The notes under the pieces: model-generated | The model's database searches: none | Told to the model about the DNA's origin: nothing | Seen by the model: the letters and a program-made list of their open reading frames with translations, nothing else | NCBI GenBank assembly: GCA_036563245.1 | Contig: DATCMU010000035.1 | Span: 1-64,000, forward strand | DNA length: 64,000 nt | Direction of reading: 5' to 3' | Origin: DATCMU01 sp036563245 | GTDB taxonomy: Bacteria > Pseudomonadota > Alphaproteobacteria > Rhizobiales > Devosiaceae | Translations under genes and position numbers: made by a program | Shown here: positions 19,642 through 30,008 of the stretch, piece by piece | Layout of the letters: each line of letters begins with the position of its first letter | Position numbering within the stretch: position 1 is the first letter of the stretch

Positions 19642-20301
19642 TCACGAACCGGCCTTCTGGGCGAGCCGCAACACATAGGGCAGGATGCGCCTGACGATCA
19701 CGGCGACGCCGTCGGCATTGGGGTGGAGCATGTCGGCCTGGTTCAACTTGGGGTCCATCGCAACCCCGTCAAGATAGAAGGGATAGAGGTCGGCGCCCGC
19801 GGCCTTCGCCAGTTCCTCGAACATGGAATCGTAGGCGGCCACATAGTCCGGCCCAAGTCCGCGATTGGCCTTCATTCCCACCAGCAGCACTGGAAGGCCC
19901 GCCGCCCGGATCTTGTCGAGGATCGCCGCAAGATTGGCCCGGGCGGTTGCAACCGGAAGGCCCTGCAGCATGTCGTTTGCCCCCAGTTCCACGATCACCG
20001 CATCGGGATTGGCCCCCAGTGCCCAGTCGAGGCGCGCCAGTCCCATGGCCGTGGTGTCGCCCGAGACACCGGCATTGATGAGTTCCACCTTCGACCCTTG
20101 TGCCTCGAGCGCGCGCTGCAATTGGGGCACGAAACCTTCGTCGGGCGGAAGGCCGTAGCCGGCGGTCAGCGAGTCCCCAAGCACCAGGATGGAATGTTGC
20201 GCCGCCTGCGCGTTCTGCCCCCCGGCCAGCGCCAGGATCGCGGCGAGGGAAAGCGGCAGCCACAACCGCGCGATCAATTGAACGTGATGCAGCATCGCCA
20301 T
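19642..20301 (-). CDS. tesA: Arylesterase / TesA-like SGNH lipase, exported
   Basis: A 219-residue SGNH (GDSL) hydrolase. The first 33 residues form a signal peptide (RLWLPLSLAAILALAGGQNAQA), so it is periplasmic. Block I is LVLGDSLTAGYG (Ser nucleophile), block II has the Gly in NAGVSGDTT, block III is LGANDML (Asn), and block V is DMLHPNADG (Asp and His). It is divergent from an ABC exporter of the YbbA/YbbP kind, an arrangement also seen for tesA-ybbA-ybbP in Escherichia coli. Two candidate ATGs (20301, 20295) differ by two residues. Confidence 0.93.
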   Translation of the reverse strand: MAMLHHVQLIARLWLPLSLAAILALAGGQNAQAAQHSILVLGDSLTAGYGLPPDEGFVPQLQRALEAQGSKVELINAGVSGDTTAMGLARLDWALGANPDAVIVELGANDMLQGLPVATARANLAAILDKIRAAGLPVLLVGMKANRGLGPDYVAAYDSMFEELAKAAGADLYPFYLDGVAMDPKLNQADMLHPNADGVAVIVRRILPYVLRLAQKAGS

Positions 20302-20408
20302 TTGTCTTTCGTTGTTTCTCGCTTATGTCTTCGGCGGTCCGGATGCTGACCGCTTCAGTCCGTTCGGCCGTTGCCGCGCCGCTCCAAATACCCCAAAAAA
20401 GGGTTGTC

Positions 20409-21107
20409 ATGCCTCTGGTTGAGACTGAAAAGCTGAATCTTCATGTCAGGTCCGGGGCAACTCCCCTGCACATCCTCAGGGATGTCACCTTTCATATCGA
20501 TCCGGGCGAAGTCGTGGCGGTGGTCGGTCCCTCGGGCAGCGGCAAGACGTCATTGCTGATGGTGCTCGCCGGCCTCGAACAGGCCAGCGGTGGGCTGGTT
20601 CGCATCGACGGTCAGGACGTAACCGCGCTCGACGAGGATGGCCTGGCGATTTTCCGGCGGCGCACCCTCGGCGTTTTGTTCCAGAACTTTCACCTCATCC
20701 CCACCATGACCGCGCTGGAGAACGTCATGCTGGCGCTTGAATTGTCCGACACCGGCCAGCCGGTCGACGCGCTGCGGGCGGCCTCGGTCAAGGCGCTGGA
20801 AAGCGTCGGGCTTGAGGATCGTCTCTACCATCTGCCCAACGCGCTCTCAGGGGGCGAGCAACAGCGGGTGGGACTTGCGCGTGCGGTGGTTACCGGCCCG
20901 CGTCTGTTGCTGGCCGACGAACCGACCGGCAATCTCGACCAGGAAACGGGCGCCAGGGTCATCGACACCATGTTTGCCATTGCCCAGGAGCACCAGCGCG
21001 CCGTGCTGCTGATTACCCACGACCCGGCCCTTGCGGCGCGCGCGAACAGGCGGCTTGTAATGACCAAGGGCGTGCTGCATGGCGATGGCGAAAGGCCCGC
21101 AGCGTGA
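20409..21107 (+). CDS. ybbA: ABC transporter ATP-binding protein, YbbA/LolD-like
   Basis: A 232-residue ATPase with Walker A GPSGSGKTS, the Q-loop in LFQNFHLIP, signature ALSGGEQQRVGLARA, Walker B LLLADEPTGNLD and H-loop LLITHD. The PTGNLD and FQNFHLIPTMTALENV stretches are typical of the MacB/LolD/YbbA group that drives FtsX-fold permeases. I use the ATG at 20409 since the longer upstream frame runs through the divergent tesA promoter. Its stop overlaps the permease GTG. Confidence 0.92.
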   Translation: MPLVETEKLNLHVRSGATPLHILRDVTFHIDPGEVVAVVGPSGSGKTSLLMVLAGLEQASGGLVRIDGQDVTALDEDGLAIFRRRTLGVLFQNFHLIPTMTALENVMLALELSDTGQPVDALRAASVKALESVGLEDRLYHLPNALSGGEQQRVGLARAVVTGPRLLLADEPTGNLDQETGARVIDTMFAIAQEHQRAVLLITHDPALAARANRRLVMTKGVLHGDGERPAA

Positions 21108-23641
21108 AACATCTCGGCGACTGGCTCCGGGTGGCCATGCTGGACTTGCGCGGCGGAGTGGGGCGGTTCGCAGTTCTTCTGGCCTGCCTTGCGTTGGGAG
21201 TGGGCATTATCGCCGCGGTGGGGTCGGTCGGCGGCGCCCTGCAAGACGCGGTGGCACGAGAGGCGCGGACCTTGCTTGGCGGCGATATCGAGGCTGAAAT
21301 CTCATATCGGCCAGCAAATCAGGACGAACTCAAGGTGCTCCATTCGCTCGGCAAGGTCACCGAAGTCGTCGAAATCAGCGCCCGCGCCACCAGGGAGGCG
21401 AAAAGCTCGTTTCTCAACCTTCGCGCGGTCGATGCCGCCTATCCCCTGGTTGGCACCGTGGCGACGGAACCGCAAACCGGCGATCTCGCATCCCTGCTGG
21501 CAAAGAAGAATGGTGCGTTCGGCGCCGTGGTCGATCCACGGGTTCTCGAACAGCTCGGCATCGGGGTAGGCGACAGGTTTCGCATCGGCAGCGGCACGTT
21601 CTTCGTGTCCGCGACCATCAGGTCGTTGCCCGACCAGGCCGCTATGGGGTTCAGCATCGGCGCGCCGGTACTGGTTTCCACCACCAGCCTTTCGCAGGCC
21701 GGGCTTCTGGTGCCCGGCGTGCTGGCGCGTTATCGATACAAGATCCTCCTCACCGGCGCCTATGATGCGGCGGAGAAGGCCATCAAGGCCATGTCGCCGG
21801 ATGCGGGCTGGGAAGTGCGTGCGCCCAAGGATGCCGCAAGCGGGCTGCGGCGCTTCTTCGACATGTTCACCCGCTTCCTGCAACTTGTCGGCCTTTCGAC
21901 ACTGTTTGTCGGTGGAGTAGGGGTGTCCAACGCCGTCAGCGCCTATCTGGGCGAACGGCAGCGCGCCATTGCGACCATGAAGAGCCTTGGCGCGACCCAT
22001 GCGCGCATCGGCGTGCACTTCCTTGCCCAGATCATGGTGCTTGCGCTGATCGGCAGCGGCATCGGGCTGGTGCTGGGCGTTGTGGCCAGCCTCGTCATCC
22101 TGCCGGTGCTCGGGGGCCTGCTATCGCTTTCAGTCGCCCCGTCCGTCGCCCCGCTTTCCTTGCTCGTTGCACTGCTCTTCGGGCTGCTGGTTGCCTTCGT
22201 ATTCGCGCTGCCGGCGCTGATGTCCACGCGCTATATCCGCCCGGCGGCACTGTTTCGGTCGGCCGGCGGCATGGTTGTCGAGTTCGGCTCGCTCGGCCGG
22301 GAGTGGCGCAACAAATGGTTCGGACTGCCCATGGCCGCGGCCTTGCTGGCGATACTGGGCCTTGTGCTCGCGGTGACCGGACGGCCGCTGCTCGTTCTCT
22401 GGTATGCCGTCGGGGCGCTGGTCAGTTTCGCAATTCTCAGGGCAGCGGCGGCGGCGCTCAAGCGTATCGTGAAGCGGCTGCCCCCCATGCCCGGTTTCGC
22501 ACTGCGCCAGGCGATTTCATCCATCCATCGGCCCGGAGCGCTGTCCGTCACCATCGTGCAGTCGCTCGGTTTGGGGTTGGCGCTGCTGATCGCGATTGCG
22601 CTGGTGGGAACGAACCTTCGCAGCCAGATCGCCGGCCAGGTTGCACGCGATGCTCCCTCCTTTGTCATGTTCAACATGACCGCGCCGGACCTTGAGGGCC
22701 TGAAGGCCTATGTCGCGTCGCAAAAGCGTATCGTCTCGTTCGATTCGCTCCCGGTCGCCCGCGGCGTGGTGACGGAAATCGGCGGTCGCAAGGTCGCCGA
22801 TATCAAGGACCTCCCGCGCGGTATCGCGCGCTATTTCGAAGGCGATCAGGTTTTCACCTGGCAGGCCAGAGAGCGCGGCGACGAACAGATCACCGAAGGC
22901 AAGTGGTGGGCGTCCGATTACTCCGGGCCGCAACTGGTGTCGCTTGGCGAAGACCTGCGCAAGCCGCTTGGCATCAAGGTTGGCGACAGCCTGACCATCG
23001 TGATTTCCGGCCGTCCGATCGCGGCCAGGATCGCCAGCTTCCGGCGCATTGACGAACGACGCCCGCGGCCGGACTTCAACCTCGTCTTTTCGCCCGGGGT
23101 CATCCAGAACGCGCCGGCAACCTATATCGCCACTATCAAGGTCGCGTCCGGAGCCGAAACGGCGATCCAGTCCGAACTCGCAAGGCAATTCCCCAATCTG
23201 GCATTTGTGCCGGTCGGCGACGCCTTGCGCCGGATCGAGGTGCTGGTGGGACAGTTGTCCAACGCCATCGCCGCCATCGGCGGACTTGCGGTGGTTAGCG
23301 GCATCCTCGTGCTGGCCGGCGCGCTCTCGGCCGGACGGCGCCAGCGGGAGGCCGAAGCGGTGGTGATGAAGGTCCTCGGCGCGACGCGCAGGGATGTGGC
23401 CGCCGCCTATCTGGTCGAATACGGCCTGCTGGGCGCGCTATCCACGGTGATTGCAGCGATCCTTGGCAGCATCGCGGCCTGGGCCGTGGTGACCTATGTG
23501 CTCGAGTTGTCCTTCTCTCTCGATCTAGGCCTGATCGCGGGAGTTCTGGTCGCCGCCGTGTCGATATCCATTGCGACCGGACTTGCTACGACCTGGTCCA
23601 CTTTGTCCCTCAGGCCGGCGGGGTTCCTGCGCGGCGAGTGA
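21104..23641 (+). CDS. ybbP: FtsX-fold ABC permease, YbbP-like
   Basis: An 845-residue permease starting at a GTG overlapping the ATPase stop. It has one helix near the N-terminus, a large periplasmic domain, three helices around residues 260-370, a central pair, a second periplasmic domain, and three final helices ([32 protein letters not shown]). Two FtsX cores contain [15 protein letters not shown] and [15 protein letters not shown], the coupling helices contacting the ATPase. Size and layout match YbbP. The transported molecule is unknown; lipid-linked or hydrophobic substrates are common in the group. Confidence 0.9.
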   Translation: MKHLGDWLRVAMLDLRGGVGRFAVLLACLALGVGIIAAVGSVGGALQDAVAREARTLLGGDIEAEISYRPANQDELKVLHSLGKVTEVVEISARATREAKSSFLNLRAVDAAYPLVGTVATEPQTGDLASLLAKKNGAFGAVVDPRVLEQLGIGVGDRFRIGSGTFFVSATIRSLPDQAAMGFSIGAPVLVSTTSLSQAGLLVPGVLARYRYKILLTGAYDAAEKAIKAMSPDAGWEVRAPKDAASGLRRFFDMFTRFLQLVGLSTLFVGGVGVSNAVSAYLGERQRAIATMKSLGATHARIGVHFLAQIMVLALIGSGIGLVLGVVASLVILPVLGGLLSLSVAPSVAPLSLLVALLFGLLVAFVFALPALMSTRYIRPAALFRSAGGMVVEFGSLGREWRNKWFGLPMAAALLAILGLVLAVTGRPLLVLWYAVGALVSFAILRAAAAALKRIVKRLPPMPGFALRQAISSIHRPGALSVTIVQSLGLGLALLIAIALVGTNLRSQIAGQVARDAPSFVMFNMTAPDLEGLKAYVASQKRIVSFDSLPVARGVVTEIGGRKVADIKDLPRGIARYFEGDQVFTWQARERGDEQITEGKWWASDYSGPQLVSLGEDLRKPLGIKVGDSLTIVISGRPIAARIASFRRIDERRPRPDFNLVFSPGVIQNAPATYIATIKVASGAETAIQSELARQFPNLAFVPVGDALRRIEVLVGQLSNAIAAIGGLAVVSGILVLAGALSAGRRQREAEAVVMKVLGATRRDVAAAYLVEYGLLGALSTVIAAILGSIAAWAVVTYVLELSFSLDLGLIAGVLVAAVSISIATGLATTWSTLSLRPAGFLRGE

Positions 23642-23705
23642 AAGGGTGGAATGTCCCCCACTTCCGCGTTATGAGAACGGCGTCCACGAAGAAGGGGGAA
23701 GCGGC

Positions 23706-24455
23706 ATGAAGGTCCTCGTGTCAGTCAAGCGGGTGATCGACTACAACGTGAAGATCCGTGTGAAGGCGGACGGGTCCGGCGTCGAACAGGCCGGCGTCAA
23801 GATGTCAATGAACCCATTCGACGAGATTGCGGTCGAGGAGGCGGTGCGCCTCAAGGAGGCCGGCGTGGCGACCGAGGTGATCGCCGTGTCCGTGGGGCCC
23901 GCCCAGGCCGGTGACACCATTCGCGCGGCGCTTGCCATGGGTGCCGACCGCGGCATCCTGATCGCACATGACGGACCGACCGAGCCGCTGGGCATCGCAA
24001 AACTTCTCAAGGCGGTGGTTGAAGAAGAAAAGCCCGACCTGGTGATTCTGGGCAAGCAGGCCATCGACGACGATTGCGGCCAGACCGGCCAGATGGTGGC
24101 CGCGCTCCTTGGCTGGGGGCAGGGTACCTTTGCCAGCAAGCTCGAGCCGGGGGACGGCAAGGCGGTCGTAACCAGGGAAATCGACGGCGGCTTGCAGACC
24201 GTCGAACTCGCGCTGCCCGCAGTTGTCACGACCGACCTGCGGCTCAACACGCCTCGTTATGCGTCCTTGCCCAATATCATGAAGGCCAAGTCCAAGCCCA
24301 TGGCGCAGAAGTCTCCGGCCGACTATGGCGTGGACATGACGCCGCGCCTCAAGGTTGTGCGGACCGATCCGCCGCCCACGCGACAGGCCGGGATCAGGGT
24401 TGCAGACGTCACCGAGCTTGTCGACAGGCTCCGGAACGAAGCCGGCGTACTGTAG
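23706..24455 (+). CDS. etfB: Electron transfer flavoprotein beta subunit
   Basis: A 249-residue subunit beginning [20 protein letters not shown]. It contains [21 protein letters not shown], the conserved beta-ETF segment, and ends with the C-terminal arm that wraps the alpha subunit ([19 protein letters not shown]). ETF accepts electrons from acyl-CoA and other dehydrogenases and passes them to ETF-quinone oxidoreductase at the membrane. The ATG at 23706 follows a GGGGGAA ribosome site; the alpha subunit starts 13 bases downstream. Confidence 0.96.
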   Translation: MKVLVSVKRVIDYNVKIRVKADGSGVEQAGVKMSMNPFDEIAVEEAVRLKEAGVATEVIAVSVGPAQAGDTIRAALAMGADRGILIAHDGPTEPLGIAKLLKAVVEEEKPDLVILGKQAIDDDCGQTGQMVAALLGWGQGTFASKLEPGDGKAVVTREIDGGLQTVELALPAVVTTDLRLNTPRYASLPNIMKAKSKPMAQKSPADYGVDMTPRLKVVRTDPPPTRQAGIRVADVTELVDRLRNEAGVL

Positions 24456-24468
24456 GAGGGACAAGGAG

Positions 24469-25401
24469 ATGACCATACTGTTGCTTGCCGAACACGACAA
24501 CGCGGCCCTTTCGGAACAGACTGCCCGCGCGCTGACGGCGGCTCGCGCGGTGGATGCGGATGTCCAGGTGCTGGTCGCCGGGCTAAATGCCCGGCCTGCT
24601 GCCGAATCCGCCGCCCGGCTCGAGGGGGTTTCAAAGGTTCTGCTCGCCGAATCCGGGAGCCTCGAGCATCAGCTCGCCGAACCGCTTGCTAACCTGATCG
24701 TCTCGCTCGCCGGTTCGGTTTCCGGCGTGGTTGCGGCCGCCAGTTCCACTGGCAAGAATGTTCTGCCCAGGGTTGCCGCCCTGCTCGACGTGATGCAGGT
24801 CTCCGACGTGATCGCGGTTGAATCACCGACGGTTTTCCGCCGGCCGATCTATGCGGGCAACGCCGTCCAGACCGTCGAATCCACCGATAGCTTCAAGGTG
24901 ATTACCGTTCGAACCAGCGGGTTCACGCCTGCCGGGGAGAGCGGAGGCGCCTCCATCGAGACGATTGAAGTGCCCGGAACGGCGGAGCTGTCGCGCTTCG
25001 TCGGGGCGGAAATCGCCAAGAGCGAACGGCCCGACCTCACTGCCGCCAGGATAGTGGTGTCGGGCGGCCGGGCGCTGGGCTCCAGGGAGAAGTTCGAAGA
25101 CCTCATCGTCACCCTCGCCGACCGGCTGGGGGCGGCCGTGGGCGCATCGCGCGCGGCGGTGGATTCGGGCTACGCGCCCAACGACTGGCAGGTGGGGCAG
25201 ACCGGCAAGGTCGTCGCGCCCGATCTCTACATCGCCTGTGGCATTTCCGGCGCTATCCAGCACATTGCCGGCATGAAGGACGCCAGGGTCATCGTCGCCA
25301 TCAACAAGGACACCGACGCCCCGATCTTCCAGATTGCCGACTACGGGCTTGTTGCCGACATCTTCGAGGCAATTCCTGAACTCGTGCGGCAGTTGGGCTA
25401 A
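24469..25401 (+). CDS. etfA: Electron transfer flavoprotein alpha subunit
   Basis: A 310-residue subunit that binds FAD. The C-terminal FAD domain carries [41 protein letters not shown] (contacts the flavin), [16 protein letters not shown] and [20 protein letters not shown], all strongly conserved. A GAGGGACAAGGAG ribosome site precedes the ATG. With etfB it forms the soluble heterodimer. ETF-QO is not in the window. The gene ends right at a REP-like repeat. Confidence 0.96.
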   Translation: MTILLLAEHDNAALSEQTARALTAARAVDADVQVLVAGLNARPAAESAARLEGVSKVLLAESGSLEHQLAEPLANLIVSLAGSVSGVVAAASSTGKNVLPRVAALLDVMQVSDVIAVESPTVFRRPIYAGNAVQTVESTDSFKVITVRTSGFTPAGESGGASIETIEVPGTAELSRFVGAEIAKSERPDLTAARIVVSGGRALGSREKFEDLIVTLADRLGAAVGASRAAVDSGYAPNDWQVGQTGKVVAPDLYIACGISGAIQHIAGMKDARVIVAINKDTDAPIFQIADYGLVADIFEAIPELVRQLG

Positions 25402-25446
25402 AGCGTTTCCAGGTGAAGTGGTCAGCGGTTCACCGTCCGGAAACGC
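25402..25446. repeat. REP-like palindromic element, unit 1
   Basis: GCGTTTCC (25403-25410) pairs with GGAAACGC (25439-25446), and inside it GGTGAA (25412-25417) pairs with TTCACC (25429-25434), so the 45-base unit can form a two-step hairpin. It starts at the etfA stop, in the convergent gap before the ABC ATPase gene. GCGTTTCC-type palindromes are common intergenic repeats in Hyphomicrobiales; mRNA 3'-end protection or termination is likely. Confidence 0.75.
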
Positions 25447-25460
25447 GACCACCAGAAACC

Positions 25461-25520
25461 AAGCGTTTCCAGGTGAAGCATGTCCTCGGGCTCGACCCGG
25501 GGATGGACACCGGTTCACCG
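25461..25520. repeat. REP-like element, unit 2, with a different palindrome in its loop
   Basis: The first 18 bases repeat unit 1 (AAGCGTTTCCAGGTGAAG), and GGTTCACCGTC recurs at 25512-25522. Here the loop holds a second palindrome, TCCTCGGGC/ACCCGGGGA (25483-25503), of the sort that forms another repeat family. The outer partner GGAAACGC is lost. The unit therefore looks like a composite or a decayed copy. Confidence 0.65.
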
Positions 25521-25550
25521 TCACCAGGATCGCCAGGGCAAGGTCGGGCT

Positions 25551-26636
<1,086 letters not shown>

Positions 26637-26659
26637 CGGTCCTCCAGTATCGCTTTGAT

Positions 26660-27511
26660 TCAGCTTCTTGGCGCCAGTCGAGCGCCGACATCCCTTGAAA
26701 TTGCCGCCGCCGCTTCACGGACCGGTCGTGTCCAGTCCTCCAGCGCCGCGTCGGTCGCCCTGAACGCGGGGCCGGTCACCGAAATCCCGGCGACTATGCT
26801 GCGGTCCGGGTTGAAGATCGGAGCGGCGACACAGCGAATGCCAGCCTCGTGTTCCTCGCGGTCGAAGGCGCGGCCCTCCTGGCGAATGCGGCTCAACTCC
26901 AGCTTGAGCATTTCGGCGCTGGTGATGGTTGTGTCGGTGAACCGGTGGAAATCCATCAGCCCGATCCTGCGATCCAACTCGTCCTGGGGCAGTGCGGACA
27001 GGGCCGCCTTGCCCACGCCCGTGCAGTAGGCGGGCGAGGCATTGCCGATCTGGGAGTACATGCGCACCGTCTGGCGGCTTTCGAACTTGTCCAGATAGAC
27101 CACCTCGGTTCCGCGCAGGATCCCCAGGTGCACCGTCTCGCCTGTCACCTCGTGCAGGCGACGCAGATGCGGCTCCGCGATCACCCTGAATTCGTTCGCC
27201 GACCAGGCCCGCGATGCAAAGACCAGCAACCGCAATCCAAGCTCGTAGGTATGGTCACGCTTGAGCGTGAGCAGCCCTTCCTGCACAAGATTGGAGATAT
27301 TGCGGTGCAGTGTCCCACGGGGTTGGTCCGACAGGTTGAGAATCTCGGTGAACCGCAGGGGGTGGGGTGCCGCGGCCACGATGTCGAGAATGGCGACCGC
27401 CTTGCCCAGCGTCCCCGTGCCTGCGTCATGCAGGTCTGGCTTCTCAGTGGATGATAGCGCCGCTTCGCCCAAACCGAACCCCCGTTTCCCAAAGGCGGCC
27501 GATCCGAACAT
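26660..27511 (-). CDS. IclR-family transcriptional regulator
   Basis: A 283-residue regulator. The N-terminal winged helix ([20 protein letters not shown] ... [22 protein letters not shown]) is followed by the IclR effector domain ([67 protein letters not shown]). It lies divergent to the ABC importer genes and 23 bases before the ATPase gene, so it probably responds to the sulfosugar or a sulfonate intermediate and controls this locus. Ligand and sign (activator or repressor) cannot be read. Confidence 0.93.
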   Translation of the reverse strand: MFGSAAFGKRGFGLGEAALSSTEKPDLHDAGTGTLGKAVAILDIVAAAPHPLRFTEILNLSDQPRGTLHRNISNLVQEGLLTLKRDHTYELGLRLLVFASRAWSANEFRVIAEPHLRRLHEVTGETVHLGILRGTEVVYLDKFESRQTVRMYSQIGNASPAYCTGVGKAALSALPQDELDRRIGLMDFHRFTDTTITSAEMLKLELSRIRQEGRAFDREEHEAGIRCVAAPIFNPDRSIVAGISVTGPAFRATDAALEDWTRPVREAAAAISRDVGARLAPRS

Positions 27512-27527
27512 CGTGTTTCTTTGCCGC

Positions 27528-27557
27528 TTGACTTTTATAAGACCATAGACTGATAAT
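27528..27557 (+). promoter_or_regulatory. Sigma-70 promoter of the importer genes with an embedded GntR-type operator
   Basis: TTGACT (27528-27533) and GATAAT (27552-27557) are spaced by 18 bases. Between them lies CTTTTATAAGACCATAG (27532-27548), which matches 15 of 17 bases of CTTATATAAGACTATAG before suyA. A repressor bound here would block the promoter. The same gap must also hold the divergent IclR-ATPase promoter. Confidence 0.65.
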
Positions 27558-27576
27558 TCTGCATAGTCAAATTGTG

Positions 27577-27591
27577 TTCCGGATAATGGAA
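27577..27591. promoter_or_regulatory. Candidate IclR operator
   Basis: A small palindrome TTCC-N7-GGAA flanked by AATTGTG and TTTTTT lies just after the presumed transcription start of the importer operon. IclR-family sites are often TTCC/GGAA-type palindromes in the divergent gap next to the regulator gene. The arms are short, so this is suggestive only. Confidence 0.35.
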
Positions 27592-27750
27592 TTTTTTAGG
27601 CCCACCGGTTCATGGTTTGATGCGTAACCGTGGAAACGCTTCCGGCAGCGGTCGGAGGGCAGGATCGGTCCGGTTTCCGGGCCGGTTCATTCCCCGGTGC
27701 TACTCGCGGGCCGCACATGCGGTTCTAGTCAGCTTGGGAGGTATCAAAGC

Positions 27751-28995
27751 ATGACGTTTTCGATGAAGGCCCTGGTGCTCGGGACGGCGACGGCAGCCCT
27801 GCTCAGCACCGCAGGGTTCGCGCAGCAGCGCACACTCGTATTCAATACCGATACGTCGGATCCGGCTCCGAAGGCCGCATTTGCGGCGCTGGTAGCCGAT
27901 TTCGAAAAAGAGAATCCGGACATCAAGGTCCAGGTCAATCTGTTCGATCACGAAGGCTACAAGACTGCGATCCGTAACTTTCTGACCGCCGACAGTCCGG
28001 ACCTTGCCAACTGGTATGCCGGCAATCGCATGGCGCCATTCGTCAATGCCGGCCAGTTCCTGGATGTTTCTGACGTCTGGAAGGAAAACGGCCTGGACAA
28101 GAGCCTGGCCTCCGCGCTGCCCTCGATGACCATCGACGGCAAGCAGTGGGGTGTGCCCTATACCTATTATCAGTGGGGCATCTACTACAACAAGACCGTC
28201 TACGACCAGGTTGGCGCCAAGGTTCCCGCCAATTGGGACGAGTTCGTCAAGAACTGCGCCCTGTTCAAGGCGGCCGGCATCGACTGCCTCACCACGGGTA
28301 CCAAGGCTCTGTGGCCTGGAGCGGGCATTTTCGACTATCTCGACCTGCGCACCAACGGCTACGAGTTCCATATGGATCTGGCCAATGGCAAGATCGCCTG
28401 GACCGATCCGCGCGTGAAGGCGGTGTTCGATCACCTCGGCGAGATCGTCAAGCCGGGTTACGTGACGGCCAACCACGCCGCCATCGACTGGCAGGATGCC
28501 GCCACCCTGCTCGTTCAGGGCAAGGCCGCAAACTACGTGATGGGCAACTTCGCCGTCGCAACCTTCAAGGACGGCGGCATGACCAATGACACGCTCGGCT
28601 TCATGCCGTTCCCGGTCATCGATCCGTCCATCCCGGATGCCGAGGATGCGCCCACCGACACCGTGCACATTCCGGCTGGTGCCAAGAATGTTGCCGACGC
28701 CAAGAAGTTCCTTGCGTTCCTTGCCCGCGCCGACGTGCAGACCAAGCTGAACCAGGCCCTGGGCCAGTTGCCGGTCAACAACCAGTCGCAGGTGGATGAA
28801 TCCGACCCGTATATCTCGGCCGGCTTCAAGCTCCTGTCCAATGCGCATGGCCTCGCGCAGTTCTTCGATCGTGACGCGCCCGCCGAAATGGCGAAGCTCG
28901 TCATGGAAGGCATCCAGGAATACATGGTCTATCCCGATCATGAGGACGACATCCTGAGCCGTCTTGAGAGCGCCCGCGGCCGCATCTACAAGTAA
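27751..28995 (+). CDS. Extracellular solute-binding protein family 1 (probable sulfoquinovose-binding protein)
   Basis: A 414-residue periplasmic binding protein. MTFSMKALVLGTATAALLSTAGFA is a signal peptide with cleavage expected before QQRT. The mature protein has the family-1 (MalE-like) core: FEKENPDIKVQVNLFDHEGY, LTADSPDLANWYAGNRM, WGVPYTYYQWGIYYNKTVYDQ, and FLARADVQTKLNQALGQLPVN. A GGGAGG ribosome site supports the ATG at 27751. It leads the importer genes and is followed by a strong hairpin, as is common when the binding protein is made in excess. The SQ assignment rests on the neighbouring sulfoglycolysis genes. Confidence 0.93.
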   Translation: MTFSMKALVLGTATAALLSTAGFAQQRTLVFNTDTSDPAPKAAFAALVADFEKENPDIKVQVNLFDHEGYKTAIRNFLTADSPDLANWYAGNRMAPFVNAGQFLDVSDVWKENGLDKSLASALPSMTIDGKQWGVPYTYYQWGIYYNKTVYDQVGAKVPANWDEFVKNCALFKAAGIDCLTTGTKALWPGAGIFDYLDLRTNGYEFHMDLANGKIAWTDPRVKAVFDHLGEIVKPGYVTANHAAIDWQDAATLLVQGKAANYVMGNFAVATFKDGGMTNDTLGFMPFPVIDPSIPDAEDAPTDTVHIPAGAKNVADAKKFLAFLARADVQTKLNQALGQLPVNNQSQVDESDPYISAGFKLLSNAHGLAQFFDRDAPAEMAKLVMEGIQEYMVYPDHEDDILSRLESARGRIYK

Positions 28996-29007
28996 TCGAC
29001 CACAGGC

Positions 29008-29034
29008 GGCGGCCGGGCACCCGGCCGCCGTTTT
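29008..29034 (+). terminator. Strong hairpin between the binding-protein and permease genes
   Basis: GGCGGCCGGG (29008-29017) and CCCGGCCGCC (29020-29029) pair almost completely, followed by GTTTTCC, 12 bases after the binding-protein stop. It sits inside the operon, so it probably protects the upstream mRNA or causes partial termination, keeping permease levels below those of the binding protein. Confidence 0.75.
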
Positions 29035-29089
29035 CCGGCGAGGCGGCTCCGCCTGGACTGCCAGAACTGCAAGAGGTGAGGGCGCTGAG

Positions 29090-30007
29090 ATGGCAATGGC
29101 GACGATGCAGCAACCCATTCGCAAGTCGTGGTGGCGCAGCAATCAGCAACGCATTACGCCGTGGCTCTTTCTTGCGCCGGGCATGTTCATGTTCGGGGTC
29201 TATGTCATCTACCCGATCATCGAGAGCTTCTGGATCTCGTTCTTCCAGTGGGACGGGCTTGGTCCCAAGACCTGGATCGGCCTCGGTAATTACGAGGAAT
29301 TGTGGGGCGATCGCGCCTTCTACACCTCGCTCAAGAACAACATCATCTGGCTGGTGCTCTACATGCTGGCGGTTCCCGCGGGCCTGGGCATCGCGATATT
29401 CCTCAACCAGACAGTACGCGGCATTCGCCTGTACAAGTCGCTGTTCTTCTTTCCCTTCGTCATCAGCCAGGTCGTCGTGGGACTGATGTTCTCCTGGTTC
29501 TACGCACCCAATTTCGGTCTGTTCTACAAGCTGATAGAAACGCTGACCGGCAAGGGGATCGCGATTCTCGCCGATCCCAACCTGGTGACCTATGGCATCA
29601 TCGCCGCCGGCCTCTGGCCGCAGATCGCCTATTGCATGATCCTCTATCTCACCGGCCTGAACAATGTGTCGCCCGACCAGGTCGAGGCCGCGCGCCTTGA
29701 TGGCGCAAAGGGGCTTAAAATGCTGTGGCACGTCATATTGCCCCAGCTCAGGCCCGCCACCTTCATCGCCGTGGTCGTCACCGTGATCGGCGCACTGAGA
29801 AGTTTCGATCTGGTCTCGATCATGACCGACGGCGGCCCGTTCGGTTCCTCGCGCGTCCTGTCCTTCTACATGTACGAGCAGGCGCTCAGCGAATACGGCT
29901 ATCGCATGGGTTATGGCGCCGCCATCGCGGTTGTCCTGTTCCTGATCATGATGGTCTTCATCTCCGGTTTCATCTGGAAGATGGTCAGCGACGAGAGGGG
30001 AGCCTGA
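29090..30007 (+). CDS. Sugar ABC transporter permease, MalF/UgpA type
   Basis: A 305-residue CUT1 permease with six helices beginning ITPWLFLAPGMFMFGVYVIYPI. The EAA coupling loop reads EAARLDGAKGLKMLWHVILPQLRP, the contact with the ATPase. I use the ATG at 29090 after AAGAGGTGAGG. It precedes the second permease by one base. Partner in the proposed SQ importer. Confidence 0.93.
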   Translation: MAMATMQQPIRKSWWRSNQQRITPWLFLAPGMFMFGVYVIYPIIESFWISFFQWDGLGPKTWIGLGNYEELWGDRAFYTSLKNNIIWLVLYMLAVPAGLGIAIFLNQTVRGIRLYKSLFFFPFVISQVVVGLMFSWFYAPNFGLFYKLIETLTGKGIAILADPNLVTYGIIAAGLWPQIAYCMILYLTGLNNVSPDQVEAARLDGAKGLKMLWHVILPQLRPATFIAVVVTVIGALRSFDLVSIMTDGGPFGSSRVLSFYMYEQALSEYGYRMGYGAAIAVVLFLIMMVFISGFIWKMVSDERGA

Positions 30008-30008
30008 C

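Noticed and set aside
27600..27660. A third REP-like copy around GGAAACGCTTCC
   Set aside because: Only short fragments (CCGGTTCA, GGAAACGC) agree and they do not form the nested hairpin in the right order.
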